Assembly (NCBI GenBank): GCA_036278595.1
Contig: DASUKS010000067.1
Location: 1-13,239, forward strand
Source: JADMII01 sp036278595
Lineage (GTDB): Bacteria > Chloroflexota > Dehalococcoidia > DSTF01 > JACRBR01
Direction: 5' to 3'
DNA length: 13,239 nt
This document shows positions 5,060-12,219 of the stretch, piece after piece; the stretch's first letter is position 1, and each line of letters starts with the position of its first letter. Position numbers and translations under genes: made by a program. A model generated the notes under the pieces. That model saw only the letters and a program-made list of their open reading frames with translations. It was not told where the DNA came from and searched no databases.

Positions 5060-6835
5060 ATGGTCGTAAAGGCGGCGGTCCGTTCCGAGTTCGCCCAGGA
5101 CAAGACGGACGATCCCATCGTCAAGGCGGAGATCGACCACTTCGAGAAACAAGTGATCGCGTGGCGCGCCGGCGGCGGCCTCGGCGATGACTTCCGGCCG
5201 TTCCGGCTGCAGCACGGGACGTACGGCCAGCGCCAGCAGAACCGGCAGATGGTGCGCATCAAGGTACCGCACGGGACGATGACGCCGGAGATGCTGCACG
5301 CGGTCGCTGAGATCGCCGACCGCTACGCGCCGCGCAAGCTCGGGCACGTGACGACGCGGCAGTCGATCCAGCTGCATTTCGTGATGCTCGACGACGTGCC
5401 GGACGTGATGCGGCGGCTCGCGAAAGTGGGCATGACCTCGCGCGAGGCGTGCGGGAACACGGTGCGCAACATCACCGCGGATCCACTGAGCGGCATTGCC
5501 GACGACTGCGTCTTCGACATCACCCCGTACGCGGAAGCGGCGCTGCGCTACTTCCTGCGCAATCCCACGAACCAGAAGATGCCGCGCAAGTTCAAGATCA
5601 GCTACTCGGCGAGTCCTGCCGACCGCGGCATGATCCCGATCCACGACATCGGCCTGATGGCAATGGAGCGCGACGGCGTCCAGGGCTTCCGCGTCGTCAT
5701 CGGGGGCGGACTGGGGGCGGCGCCGCGCATCGCGGAACTGCTCGATGAGTTCATCCCGGCGGACGAGCAGTTGCGGACGATCGAGGCGGTGATCCGGGTG
5801 TGGGACCGCCTGGGTGAGCGGCGCAACAAGAACAAGGCGCGGCTGAAGTTCCTCCTCGCACGCCTGGGGATCGACGAGTTCAAGCGGCTGTACGAGGATG
5901 AGCTGGCGACGCTGCCACCGTCGTTCGATGCGCAGTACCGCGAGCCGGACTTCGCGCTGCTCGAAGAGACGCCGCTGACCGGCTCGTACGCCTCGCGCAA
6001 CGGCGGCATCCAGCCGGCGCGCGAGGGCTACGACGTCTGGCGGCGGACGAACACGATCCGGCAGCAGCAGGCGGGCTGGCGCACGGTGTACGTGCTGCTG
6101 CCGATCGGCGACGTGACGGTGGACCAGATGCACGCGCTCGCGGACATCACGAGCAAGTACGCGAACGGGCACATCCGCACGGCGGCGACGCAGAACTTCG
6201 TGCTGCGCTGGGTGCACGAGGACGACCTGCCGGCGGTGCACGCGGCGCTCGCGGACATCGGGCTGGCGGAAGACCAGGCGATGACGATCTCCGACGTGAT
6301 GACGTGCCCGGGCGCGGACACGTGCAGCATCGGCGTGACGTCGTCGAAGGGGCTCGGGACGGAGTTGCGGGAGCGGATCCGGAATGCGAACGGGAAGTAC
6401 CGGGACCCGCTGATCAACGACCTGCACATCAAGATCAGTGGCTGTCCGAACTCGTGTGGCCAGCACCACATCGGAGACATTGGCTTCTACGGCATGGCGA
6501 TCCGGAGCGGCGAGCGGCAGTTGCCGGCGTTCCAGATGCTGCTCGGCGGCAGCGGGCAGGGCGAAGGCCGTATCGGCACGCTGATCATGAAGATCCCGGC
6601 CAAGTACGTGCCGGACGCCTTCGACCGGGTGATCGCGTCGTACGTCGAGGAGCGCGAGGAGGGCGAGAAGCTGCCGGAGTGGTCGCGGCGCGTCGGCAAG
6701 CCGCACATCCAGGAGTTGCTCGCCGAGTACAAGGCGGTCCCCGAGTTCACGAAGGACCCGATGGCCTACGTCGACTGGGGGCAGAACAAGCTGTTCACGC
6801 TCGACGACATGGGCGAGGGGGAGTGCGCGATCTAG
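5060..6835 (+). CDS. sir: Assimilatory sulfite reductase (ferredoxin type), siroheme/[4Fe-4S]
   Basis: A 591-residue member of the sulfite/nitrite reductase family, carrying out the six-electron reduction of sulfite to sulfide in the cytoplasm. The cluster/siroheme ligand motif is complete: C416-x5-C422 (TCPGADTCSIG) and C462-x3-C466 (SGCPNSCGQHH). The protein shows the family's two-fold layout: ferredoxin-like half domains at about 45-110 (TTRQ at 98-101) and 337-385 (AATQNF), each followed by a catalytic-fold half. Y54 (GTYGQRQ) and C131 (EACGNT) sit where the Mycobacterium tuberculosis NirA/Sir enzyme has its Tyr-Cys pair; that equivalence is my inference. Nitrite reductase is the alternative, but the downstream cysH-cysC-sat context points to sulfite. 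The start at ATG 5060 follows GAGGT at 5051-5055. It is first in the operon, behind the promoter and operator at 4987-5040. Confidence 0.93.
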   Translation: MVVKAAVRSEFAQDKTDDPIVKAEIDHFEKQVIAWRAGGGLGDDFRPFRLQHGTYGQRQQNRQMVRIKVPHGTMTPEMLHAVAEIADRYAPRKLGHVTTRQSIQLHFVMLDDVPDVMRRLAKVGMTSREACGNTVRNITADPLSGIADDCVFDITPYAEAALRYFLRNPTNQKMPRKFKISYSASPADRGMIPIHDIGLMAMERDGVQGFRVVIGGGLGAAPRIAELLDEFIPADEQLRTIEAVIRVWDRLGERRNKNKARLKFLLARLGIDEFKRLYEDELATLPPSFDAQYREPDFALLEETPLTGSYASRNGGIQPAREGYDVWRRTNTIRQQQAGWRTVYVLLPIGDVTVDQMHALADITSKYANGHIRTAATQNFVLRWVHEDDLPAVHAALADIGLAEDQAMTISDVMTCPGADTCSIGVTSSKGLGTELRERIRNANGKYRDPLINDLHIKISGCPNSCGQHHIGDIGFYGMAIRSGERQLPAFQMLLGGSGQGEGRIGTLIMKIPAKYVPDAFDRVIASYVEEREEGEKLPEWSRRVGKPHIQELLAEYKAVPEFTKDPMAYVDWGQNKLFTLDDMGEGECAI

Positions 6836-6859
6836 CCGCGGCTGGAGGAGCGAGGGTAG

Positions 6860-6906
6860 AGCGAGCGAGAGCTTTGCGGGCTGCGCCCGCGGGCGGTGCG
6901 CTCGCT
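6860..6906 (+). other. Nested stem-loop between sir and cysH
   Basis: An outer stem AGCGAGCG (6860-6867) with CGCTCGCT (6899-6906) encloses GCGGGC (6876-6881) / GCCCGC (6885-6890). It lies in the 93-bp sir-cysH gap, 22 bases before the cysH start. It may tune relative expression or mRNA stability within the operon, or partly terminate. The preceding GAGGAGCGAGGG belongs to the 7-bp repeat style seen at 484. Confidence 0.4.
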
Positions 6907-6928
6907 TCTTGAGTAGGCAGACGGACTG

Positions 6929-7708
6929 ATGCAAGCACTTGAGGGAACGGAAGCGGACGGGGCTGCGCGTGGCGTGCGGCCTTCGGGCGAGGCGCTGAAG
7001 GCGGCGTCGCTGGCGCTCGAGGGGAAGACGCCGCAGGAGATCCTGCGGTGGGCGGCGGGCGCGTATCAGCCGGGGCTGTCGCTCGCGTGCAGTTTCGGCG
7101 GGCCTTCGGGGATGGTGCTGCTCGACATGACGATGGCGATCGACCCGACCGTCGAAGTCTTCTACATCGACACGGACTTTCTGTTCCCGGAGACGTACGC
7201 GCTGCGCGACATCGCGGCGAAGAAGTACGGTTTCGAGCCGGCCGGCTACATGTCGTTGATCACGGTGTCGGAGCAGGCGAAGCAGCACGGCGAGGCGTTG
7301 TGGGCGGTAGACCCGGACGCCTGCTGTGAGATCCGCAAAGTGGAGCCGAACCGGCGTGCGCTGGCGGGCAAGCGGGCGTGGATCAGCGGCATCCGGCGCG
7401 ACCAGTCGCCGACGCGGGCGGACACGGACATCGTGCAGTGGGACGAGAAGTTCGGGCTGGTGAAGGTCAACCCGCTGGCGTCGTGGACGGAGTCGCAGGT
7501 GTGGTCGTACATCCTGGAGCAGAGCGTGCCGTACAACGAGCTGCATGACCGCGGGTACCCAAGCATCGGCTGCACGAACTGCACGAAGCCGGTGGCGGCG
7601 GGCGACGACCCGCGCAGCGGCCGCTGGCAGGGGTTCGACAAGACGGAGTGCGGGCTGCACGTGCCGGATGCGCCGGTCGATGTCGAGCGAGTGGCGGCCG
7701 GGGATTAG
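6929..7708 (+). CDS. cysH: Adenylyl-sulfate (APS) reductase, [4Fe-4S] CysH type
   Basis: A 259-residue PAPS-reductase-fold enzyme that reduces activated sulfate to sulfite using thioredoxin. The PP-loop-like SFGGPSG is at 55-61. The two cysteine pairs C132-C133 (ACCEIRKVEP) and C215-x2-C218 (GCTNC) are the [4Fe-4S] ligands that distinguish APS-using enzymes from the clusterless PAPS-using E. coli type. The catalytic cysteine is C241 in KTECGLH. Arg-rich substrate contacts (SGIRRDQSPTR, 153-163) are present. The first 25 or so residues are variable. ATG 6929 has only a weak ribosome site, and the gene may depend on the upstream hairpin or read-through from sir. Because it has the cluster, the pathway can run sat to cysH without cysC. 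Confidence 0.93.
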   Translation: MQALEGTEADGAARGVRPSGEALKAASLALEGKTPQEILRWAAGAYQPGLSLACSFGGPSGMVLLDMTMAIDPTVEVFYIDTDFLFPETYALRDIAAKKYGFEPAGYMSLITVSEQAKQHGEALWAVDPDACCEIRKVEPNRRALAGKRAWISGIRRDQSPTRADTDIVQWDEKFGLVKVNPLASWTESQVWSYILEQSVPYNELHDRGYPSIGCTNCTKPVAAGDDPRSGRWQGFDKTECGLHVPDAPVDVERVAAGD

Positions 7709-7740
7709 TTGCTCCCGGCCTCCGTTGGGCGCTCGACGCG

Positions 7741-7768
7741 ATGTTGGATGTTGGATGTTAGAGGTTGG
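7741..7768. repeat. Heptamer tandem repeat, ATGTTGG family (copy 1)
   Basis: Four consecutive 7-bp units, ATGTTGG, ATGTTGG, ATGTTAG, AGGTTGG, in the cysH-cysC gap. The same family appears at 8444-8464, just after cysC, and at 11375-11402. Confidence 0.8.
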
Positions 7769-7775
7769 AAACGTG

Positions 7776-7797
7776 AGCCGGCGCTGCGGCGCCGGTT
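7776..7797 (+). other. GC-rich hairpin upstream of cysC
   Basis: CCGGCGC (7778-7784) pairs with GCGCCGG (7789-7795) around TGCG; an outer G-U and A-T pair can extend it to 9 bp. It directly follows the heptamer array and lies 45 bases before the cysC start. No T-tract follows, so a processing or stability element is as likely as a terminator. Confidence 0.4.
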
Positions 7798-7827
7798 CCG
7801 TGTGAGTGGGTGGAGACAAGCGACAAC

Positions 7828-7834
7828 GGAGGAG
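7828..7834 (+). promoter_or_regulatory. Ribosome binding site that fixes the cysC start
   Basis: GGAGGAG ends 8 bases before TTG 7843. It lies inside the reading frame that would follow from the alternative GTG at 7810, so it argues for the TTG. Confidence 0.7.
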
Positions 7835-7842
7835 AGGCAGGG

Positions 7843-8394
7843 TTGGAACAGCAGGGATTTACGGTCTGGTTCACGGGGCTGTCGGGCGCGGGAAAGACGA
7901 CGCTGTCTGACGCGATCGAGCCGGTGCTGCGGGAGCGCGGCATCACGAAGCTCGAGAAGCTCGACGGCGACGTGGTGCGCACGCACCTGAGCAAGGGGCT
8001 CGGCTTCAGCAAGGAAGACCGGGACACGAACATCCGGCGCATCGGCTGGGTGGCGGAGGTGCTGACGCGCAACGGCGTGTGCGTGCTGGCGTCGGCGATC
8101 TCGCCGTATCGCGATATCCGCGATGAGGTGCGGCGGAACGTCGGCTCGTTCATCGAAGTGTATGTGAAGTGCTCGATCCCGGAGCTGACGCGGCGGGACG
8201 TGAAGGGGCTGTACGAGAAAGCGCTCCGGGGCGAGATCAAGAACTTCACGGGGATCAGCGACCCGTACGAGGAGCCGCTGAACGCCGACGTCGTGGTGGA
8301 CACAGAGGCCGAAGACCTGCAGGACAGCGTGGCGAAGGTGCTCGCGATGCTGGAGGCGCGGGGGCTCCTGGCGGTGGCGGCGGCGCCACTTTAG
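7843..8394 (+). CDS. cysC: Adenylyl-sulfate (APS) kinase
   Basis: A 183-residue P-loop kinase that phosphorylates APS to PAPS. From the TTG start the protein begins MEQQGFTVWFTGLSGAGKTT, the normal N-terminus of the family, with Walker A at 12-19. Further APS-kinase motifs follow: LDGDVVR (40-46), GFSKEDRDTNIRRIG (54-68), SPYRDIRDEVR (87-97) and the lid region RDVKGLYEKALRGEIKNFTG (118-137). GTG 7810 in the same frame would add 11 residues but overlaps the ribosome site, so TTG 7843 is chosen. The gene is flanked on both sides by ATGTTGG heptamer arrays. With an APS-type reductase next door, PAPS is probably made for sulfotransferases or 3'-phosphoadenosine chemistry rather than for sulfite formation. 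Confidence 0.93.
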   Translation: MEQQGFTVWFTGLSGAGKTTLSDAIEPVLRERGITKLEKLDGDVVRTHLSKGLGFSKEDRDTNIRRIGWVAEVLTRNGVCVLASAISPYRDIRDEVRRNVGSFIEVYVKCSIPELTRRDVKGLYEKALRGEIKNFTGISDPYEEPLNADVVVDTEAEDLQDSVAKVLAMLEARGLLAVAAAPL

Positions 8395-8443
8395 AGAGCG
8401 GTGTTCGACTTGCGGCGCCGATCTGCTTTCGGCGCGAGGTTAC

Positions 8444-8464
8444 AGGTTGGATGTTGGAGGTTGG
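8444..8464. repeat. Heptamer tandem repeat, ATGTTGG family (copy 2)
   Basis: Three consecutive 7-bp units, AGGTTGG, ATGTTGG, AGGTTGG, in the cysC-sat gap, 49 bases after the cysC stop. Confidence 0.75.
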
Positions 8465-8550
8465 ATCGGGCATTGCCGGTGCGATTCCTGGGGCTCGCGC
8501 GACTTGCGCTTCCAGCTAGTGCACGGGCGAGCGCCGGACGAGCAGTGGGT

Positions 8551-8556
8551 GAGGAG
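8551..8556 (+). promoter_or_regulatory. Ribosome binding site for sat
   Basis: GAGGAG ends 8 bases before TTG 8565. It is part of a double GTGAGGA heptamer (8549-8562), so a repeat appears to supply the ribosome site. It overlaps the alternative GTG start at 8556. Confidence 0.55.
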
Positions 8557-8564
8557 TGAGGACG

Positions 8565-9737
8565 TTGACTGACGGGACGGAGCAGGGACTGATTGCGCCG
8601 CACGGCGGCAAGCTGAACGCGCGCGAGGTGACGGGCGACGCGGCCAAGGCGCTCGAAGAGCGTGCGCGGTCGCTGCCGACGCTGGCGCTGAACTCGCGCG
8701 AGCTGGCGGACCTGGAGCTGCTGGCGAACGGCGGCTTCTCGCCGCTCGACGGTTTCATGACCGAAGCGCAGTACAAGGGCGTCGTCGACCGCATGCACCT
8801 GCCGGAGGGGCTGCCGTGGTCGATCCCGGTGACGCTGAGCGTCTCGAAAGACGACGCGAACCGCGTGCGCGGTGATGTCGCGCTCACCGATGGCAACGGT
8901 ACGGCGCTGGCCGTGATGACGGTCGCGGAGCAGTTCGAGTACGACAAGGAGCACGAGGCGGAGAAGGTCTACCGGACGACCGAGGACAAGCACCCGGGCG
9001 TGGCGGCGCTGTACGCGCAGGACCCGGTGCTGGTCGGCGGGCCGGTGCAGGTCTTCCGCCGCCGCGCGGACGCCAGCTTCCCCGAGTACCGGCTGGACCC
9101 GGCGCAGACGCGCGCCGCGTTCGCGGAGCGCGGCTGGAAGCGCGTGGTCGGGTTTCAGACGCGCAACCCGGTGCACCGCGCGCACGAGTACATCCAGAAG
9201 GCGGCGCTCGAGATCGTCGACGGCCTGCTGCTGCACCCGCTCGTCGGCGACACGAAGGGCGACGACATCCCGGCGGAAGTCCGGATGGAGTGCTACAAGG
9301 TGCTGCTGGCGAACTACTACCCGGCGGACCGCGTGCTGCTCTCGGTGCTGCCGGCGGCGATGCGCTACGCCGGGCCGCGCGAGGCGATCTTCCACGCGCT
9401 GATGCGGAAGAACTACGGCTGCTCGCACTTCATCGTCGGGCGCGACCACGCGGGCGTGGGGAACTACTACGGCACGTACGACGCGCAGCTGATCTTCGGT
9501 GAGTTCGACGCGCAGAAGCTCGGCATCACGCCGCTGTTCTTCGAGCACTCGTTCTACTGCAAGAGGTGCGAGGGGATGGCTTCGAGCAAGACGTGCCCGC
9601 ACACGGCGGACGACCGGGTGATCCTGTCAGGTACGCAGGTGCGTCAGTTCCTGCGCGACGGGATCGAGCCGCCGCGCGAGTTCTCGCGGCCGGAAGTCGC
9701 GCGGGTGCTGATCGCTGCCGAGCGGGCGAAGGTCTGA
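8565..9737 (+). CDS. sat: Sulfate adenylyltransferase (ATP sulfurylase)
   Basis: A 390-residue single-chain ATP sulfurylase that joins sulfate and ATP to give APS and pyrophosphate, the entry step of the pathway. The family signatures are intact: IAPHGGKL near the N-terminus (10-17), the nucleotide/sulfate loop QTRNPVHRAH (198-207) and GRDHAGVG (292-299). C332, C335, C344 and H346 (CKRCEGMASSKTCPH) look like the zinc site found in many bacterial and archaeal Sat proteins. TTG 8565 is preferred over GTG 8556 because the ribosome site GAGGAG lies 8 bases upstream of it; the alternative adds only three residues. It has no fused APS kinase domain, consistent with a separate cysC. The next gene starts 2 bases after its stop. 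Confidence 0.94.
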   Translation: MTDGTEQGLIAPHGGKLNAREVTGDAAKALEERARSLPTLALNSRELADLELLANGGFSPLDGFMTEAQYKGVVDRMHLPEGLPWSIPVTLSVSKDDANRVRGDVALTDGNGTALAVMTVAEQFEYDKEHEAEKVYRTTEDKHPGVAALYAQDPVLVGGPVQVFRRRADASFPEYRLDPAQTRAAFAERGWKRVVGFQTRNPVHRAHEYIQKAALEIVDGLLLHPLVGDTKGDDIPAEVRMECYKVLLANYYPADRVLLSVLPAAMRYAGPREAIFHALMRKNYGCSHFIVGRDHAGVGNYYGTYDAQLIFGEFDAQKLGITPLFFEHSFYCKRCEGMASSKTCPHTADDRVILSGTQVRQFLRDGIEPPREFSRPEVARVLIAAERAKV

Positions 9738-9739
9738 CC

Positions 9740-10876
9740 GTGGCGACCGGCGGGGCCCGAGAGCAGGCGCTGCCGGGCGCGCACGAGGCGCTGTCGCCGG
9801 AATCGCTGGTTGCGGCCCCGCCTGTCCCAAAGCTGACCGTCAGCTACCGCCTGGCGCGGCGGACGCTCACCGGCGCGTTCGCGCTGGGTCTGTTCATCCT
9901 GTCGCTGCAGCTGATGAAGCGTGGCGCGACCGCACTCAACCCGATCATCGACTCGCTGCACGTGCACGGGTCGGTGAACTACCTCGGCTTTGGCTGGATC
10001 AGCGCGTACCTGCTCGGCAGCGGCTCGCCGGTGGCGTCGGTGGCGCTGACGCTGTTCAGCCGCGGCGTCCTCAGCGATACGTCGACGTACTTCATGATCA
10101 GCGGCGGCCGGCTCGGGGCGTCGTTCATCGTGCTGTTCGTGGGATTCCTGTACTACATCCGCGGCCGGCGCGAGCCCGACGGGTTGTACATCGGCGTGGT
10201 GGCGTTGATGACGACGGCGTTCGTGTACGCGGCGGCGATCCCGGTGGGGTACGGGCTGCTGAAGAGCGGATGGCTCGACGGGGTGCGGTTCGGGTCGCCG
10301 GGGCTGATCCGCGGGGTGAACGACGCGTACGCGCCGGTGGTGGACTTCTTCGCGGGGTTCATGCCGCACCTCGGGTTGTTCGTCGTCGGGATGGTGGCGA
10401 CGGTGATCTCGCTCAAGCTGTTCGACGCCGCGCTGCCGTCGTTGGAATCGACGAGCCCGCGCGTGCGGCGGGCGGTGGAGTTCTTCCACCGGCGCTTCAC
10501 GATGTTCGTGCTGGGTATCGCGATCACGGTGCTGACGGTATCGGTTGCGGTGTCGCTGACGATCCTGGTGCCGTTGTCGATGAAGGGCATCGTGCGGCGG
10601 ACGAACATCATCCCGTACGTGATGGGCGCGCAGATCGGGACGTTCGTCGACAAGCTATTCGTGTCGCTGCTGCTTGATTCGCCGCGCGCGTTCACGATCG
10701 TGTTCTGCGAGATGGTGGCGGTGTCCGGGATATCTCTGGTCGTGCTGACGGTGTGCTTCGCGCCGTTCCGGGACAGCATCCTGCGGCTCGCGCACCTGGC
10801 GACGCGCGACCGGCGCGGGTTCGCGCTGTTCTTGGGCGCGATCTTCGTGGTGCCGCTGATCCTGTTGTTCGTGTAG
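9740..10876 (+). CDS. Na/Pi-cotransporter-like membrane protein, candidate sulfate transporter
   Basis: A 378-residue polytopic membrane protein with a cytoplasmic-looking N-terminus of about 40 residues and roughly nine hydrophobic segments (near 45-60, 82-108, 127-140, 150-176, 205-226, 254-277, 292-312, 319-340, 360-378). It contains an internal repeat: ASVALTLFSRGVL..TYFMISGGRLGAS (99-129) resembles VSLTILVPLSMKGIV..IPYVMGAQIGTF (271-302), the duplicated half-site architecture of the Na/Pi cotransporter family. The Q-S-S-S signature of true phosphate carriers is not evident; GSGSPVAS occupies that position. GTG 9740 follows the sat stop by 2 bases with AAGG upstream, so it is translationally linked to ATP sulfurylase. 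From that linkage I infer sulfate (or another sulfur oxyanion) as substrate. Phosphate transport, or pyrophosphate-related phosphate handling, is the alternative. Confidence 0.75.
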   Translation: MATGGAREQALPGAHEALSPESLVAAPPVPKLTVSYRLARRTLTGAFALGLFILSLQLMKRGATALNPIIDSLHVHGSVNYLGFGWISAYLLGSGSPVASVALTLFSRGVLSDTSTYFMISGGRLGASFIVLFVGFLYYIRGRREPDGLYIGVVALMTTAFVYAAAIPVGYGLLKSGWLDGVRFGSPGLIRGVNDAYAPVVDFFAGFMPHLGLFVVGMVATVISLKLFDAALPSLESTSPRVRRAVEFFHRRFTMFVLGIAITVLTVSVAVSLTILVPLSMKGIVRRTNIIPYVMGAQIGTFVDKLFVSLLLDSPRAFTIVFCEMVAVSGISLVVLTVCFAPFRDSILRLAHLATRDRRGFALFLGAIFVVPLILLFV

Positions 10877-10889
10877 GTGGTCGCTGGTT

Positions 10890-11145
10890 GTTGGTGGCCG
10901 CATCGCAGCGGGCGCAGCTAAAGCTACGCCGCTACTGGCATACGTACGGACGTGGCGGCGTGCTCGTGCGCTATGACGGCGCGCGGAAGGTGGCCATTAT
11001 CGTTGGTGGCCGCATCGCAGCGGGCGCAGCTAAAGCTACGCCGCTACGGGCGTACGTACTCGCGTACGCGCCGACGGACTGGCGTACGCGCGGACGTAGG
11101 GAGGTGGCGGCGTGCTCGTGTTGCTACGACGGCGCGCGGAAGGTG
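10890..11145. repeat. Tandemly duplicated intergenic block with two hairpin-repeat copies
   Basis: An identical 46-bp segment (GTTGGTGGCCGCATCGCAGC... through the GCTAAAGC hairpin core) occurs at 10890-10935 and 11002-11047. A second near-identical segment of 41-42 bp (GTGGCGGCGTGCTCGTG... to GCGCGGAAGGTG) occurs at 10952-10992 and 11104-11145, so the order is R-D-R-D. The hairpin cores at 10911-10934 and 11023-11046 are the same element as the array at 4450-4790. The block lies between convergent genes and may also serve to terminate the sulfate operon. Confidence 0.85.
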
Positions 11146-11315
11146 ATCACGCGGCCGTTGATGTAGACGGTCTCGCCGTAGGCCACGATCGCGAGCTCTT
11201 TGCCGTCATCATCGAAGAGATGGACGCCGTCGTCGTGGGGCTCCATCTTGCGCACGCCGAGGAAGGTGCGGCCGCCGCCGCTGGAGGGGCGGAGGGCGTT
11301 CGATTGATCGGGCAT
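11124..11315 (-). CDS. Small hypothetical protein
   Basis: A leftward 63-residue frame from ATG (complement of 11313-11315). The C-terminal half reads like a folded protein, with alternating polar and beta-type segments (VHLFDDDGKELAIVAYGETV, then YINGRVITFRAPS), suggesting a small beta-strand domain; the N-terminus is Gly/Ser-rich. No family is recognised and no good ribosome binding site is seen. The last codons (TFRAPS and stop) lie in the D segment of the neighbouring duplication, and the second copy near 10970 repeats the same TFRAPS-stop ending in frame, so the 3' end of this gene has been partly copied. It converges on the transporter gene. Confidence 0.5.
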   Translation of the reverse strand: MPDQSNALRPSSGGGRTFLGVRKMEPHDDGVHLFDDDGKELAIVAYGETVYINGRVITFRAPS

Positions 11316-11374
11316 GGCGTCAGGGTAGCGCGTCGGTTGGTGGTGTGATGCCTGTGTAGTGCGCTATGCGGGGG

Positions 11375-11402
11375 ATGTTGGATGTTAGATGTTGGATGTT
11401 GG
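11375..11402. repeat. Heptamer tandem repeat, ATGTTGG family (copy 3)
   Basis: Four consecutive 7-bp units, ATGTTGG, ATGTTAG, ATGTTGG, ATGTTGG, between the small leftward ORF and the GNAT gene. Same family and orientation as the arrays at 7741 and 8444. Confidence 0.8.
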
Positions 11403-11410
11403 AGGTCGCG

Positions 11411-11432
11411 GCGCAGCGGGGGCGCGCTGCGC
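11411..11432 (-). terminator. Hairpin behind the enoyl-CoA hydratase / GNAT pair
   Basis: GCGCAGCG (11411-11418) pairs with CGCTGCGC (11425-11432) around a 6-nt loop, 22 bases beyond the GNAT stop in the direction of transcription. There is no T-tract, so its strength as a terminator is uncertain. Confidence 0.45.
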
Positions 11433-11454
11433 GCGGGTGGCGTGATGGGGATTG

Positions 11455-12219
11455 TCAGGTGGCGGTTGGGGGCGTCGGCGCTTCGCGGGTGTAGATGCGG
11501 GCCATGCCGATGGGACGGAAGCCGAGGCGGGCGTACCAGGTCTTCGGCCAGTCGTCGGGGTTGCAGCCGAGTGTGATAGCGCCGCCGCCGCGCGCGCGGG
11601 CGTCTTCGACGCAGCGGTGCACGAGTGCGGTCGCGACGCCGCCGCGGCGATACTGTTCGCGCACATGAAGATTCTCCGTCACGCCGATACCGTCGATGCC
11701 TTCCCACGCTGAGAAGAAGCCGGCGGGTTCGTCATCGACGTAGGCCTGCCAGTAGCGGACGGGCGGACACTTGTGCTGCCGCGACCGCGCGACGGAGTCG
11801 TCTTCGGGGCGGTTCTCGGCGTTGAGCACGAACCAGTCGCGCCAGGTGTCGTCGGTCTCGACGGGGCGGACATCGCATGGGGGTGGCGAACCGGACAGCG
11901 TTCCTTCGAGGAGCATGAGCAGCAGCGGCTGGCACGACCATCCTTCGAGCGCGAGGCGCGCCTCGAACGGGGAGGGCGTTTGGGGTGCGACGCGATAGGT
12001 GATGGGACAGCCGGCGAGCGCGCGGTCGACCTCGGCGAAGAGCGCGTCGATCTCTCGCGGTGAGCCTGCGCGGATGCCAAGGACGAAGCCGAATGGCTGC
12101 CGCACGCCGGACGGGCTGTGGACGATGCGGGCGTACGGGGTGTCGATGACGTCGCAGCCGAGCTCGAGCCAGGCGTTGCCGGCAGCGAGCGCGCCCGCGA
12201 GGGTGTCCGCTTCGGTCAA
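11455..12219 (-). CDS. GNAT-family N-acetyltransferase with degenerate N-terminal GNAT-like half
   Basis: A 254-residue protein. The C-terminal half (about 115-245) has the acetyl-CoA-binding signature: LHVREQYRRGGVATALV (184-200), where the R/Q-x-x-G-x-A pyrophosphate loop is YRRGGVA, followed by the terminal WYARLGFRPIG (228-238). The N-terminal half (1-106) lacks that loop but has GNAT-like spacing (FEARLALEGW, then LLLMLLEG), suggesting a tandem-GNAT protein with one inactive half. The substrate is unknown. The start is TTG (complement of 12217-12219), which overlaps the TGA of the upstream enoyl-CoA hydratase, so translation is probably coupled. Confidence 0.82.
   Translation of the reverse strand: MTEADTLAGALAAGNAWLELGCDVIDTPYARIVHSPSGVRQPFGFVLGIRAGSPREIDALFAEVDRALAGCPITYRVAPQTPSPFEARLALEGWSCQPLLLMLLEGTLSGSPPPCDVRPVETDDTWRDWFVLNAENRPEDDSVARSRQHKCPPVRYWQAYVDDEPAGFFSAWEGIDGIGVTENLHVREQYRRGGVATALVHRCVEDARARGGGAITLGCNPDDWPKTWYARLGFRPIGMARIYTREAPTPPTAT

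Noticed and set aside
5021..7819. 932-residue leftward open frame antisense to sir and cysH
   Set aside because: It is an Arg/Leu/Val-rich reading with no domain character, produced by high GC in the third positions of the true rightward genes.
7810..7842. GTG 7810 as the cysC start
   Set aside because: It would put the strong GGAGGAG inside the coding sequence and add 11 residues not typical of the family; TTG 7843 has ideal spacing and gives the family N-terminus.
9566..9739. Upstream extension of the transporter gene
   Set aside because: The same frame is open back to 9566 but lies inside sat in another frame and encodes Arg/Ala-rich sequence; GTG 9740 fits the membrane protein.
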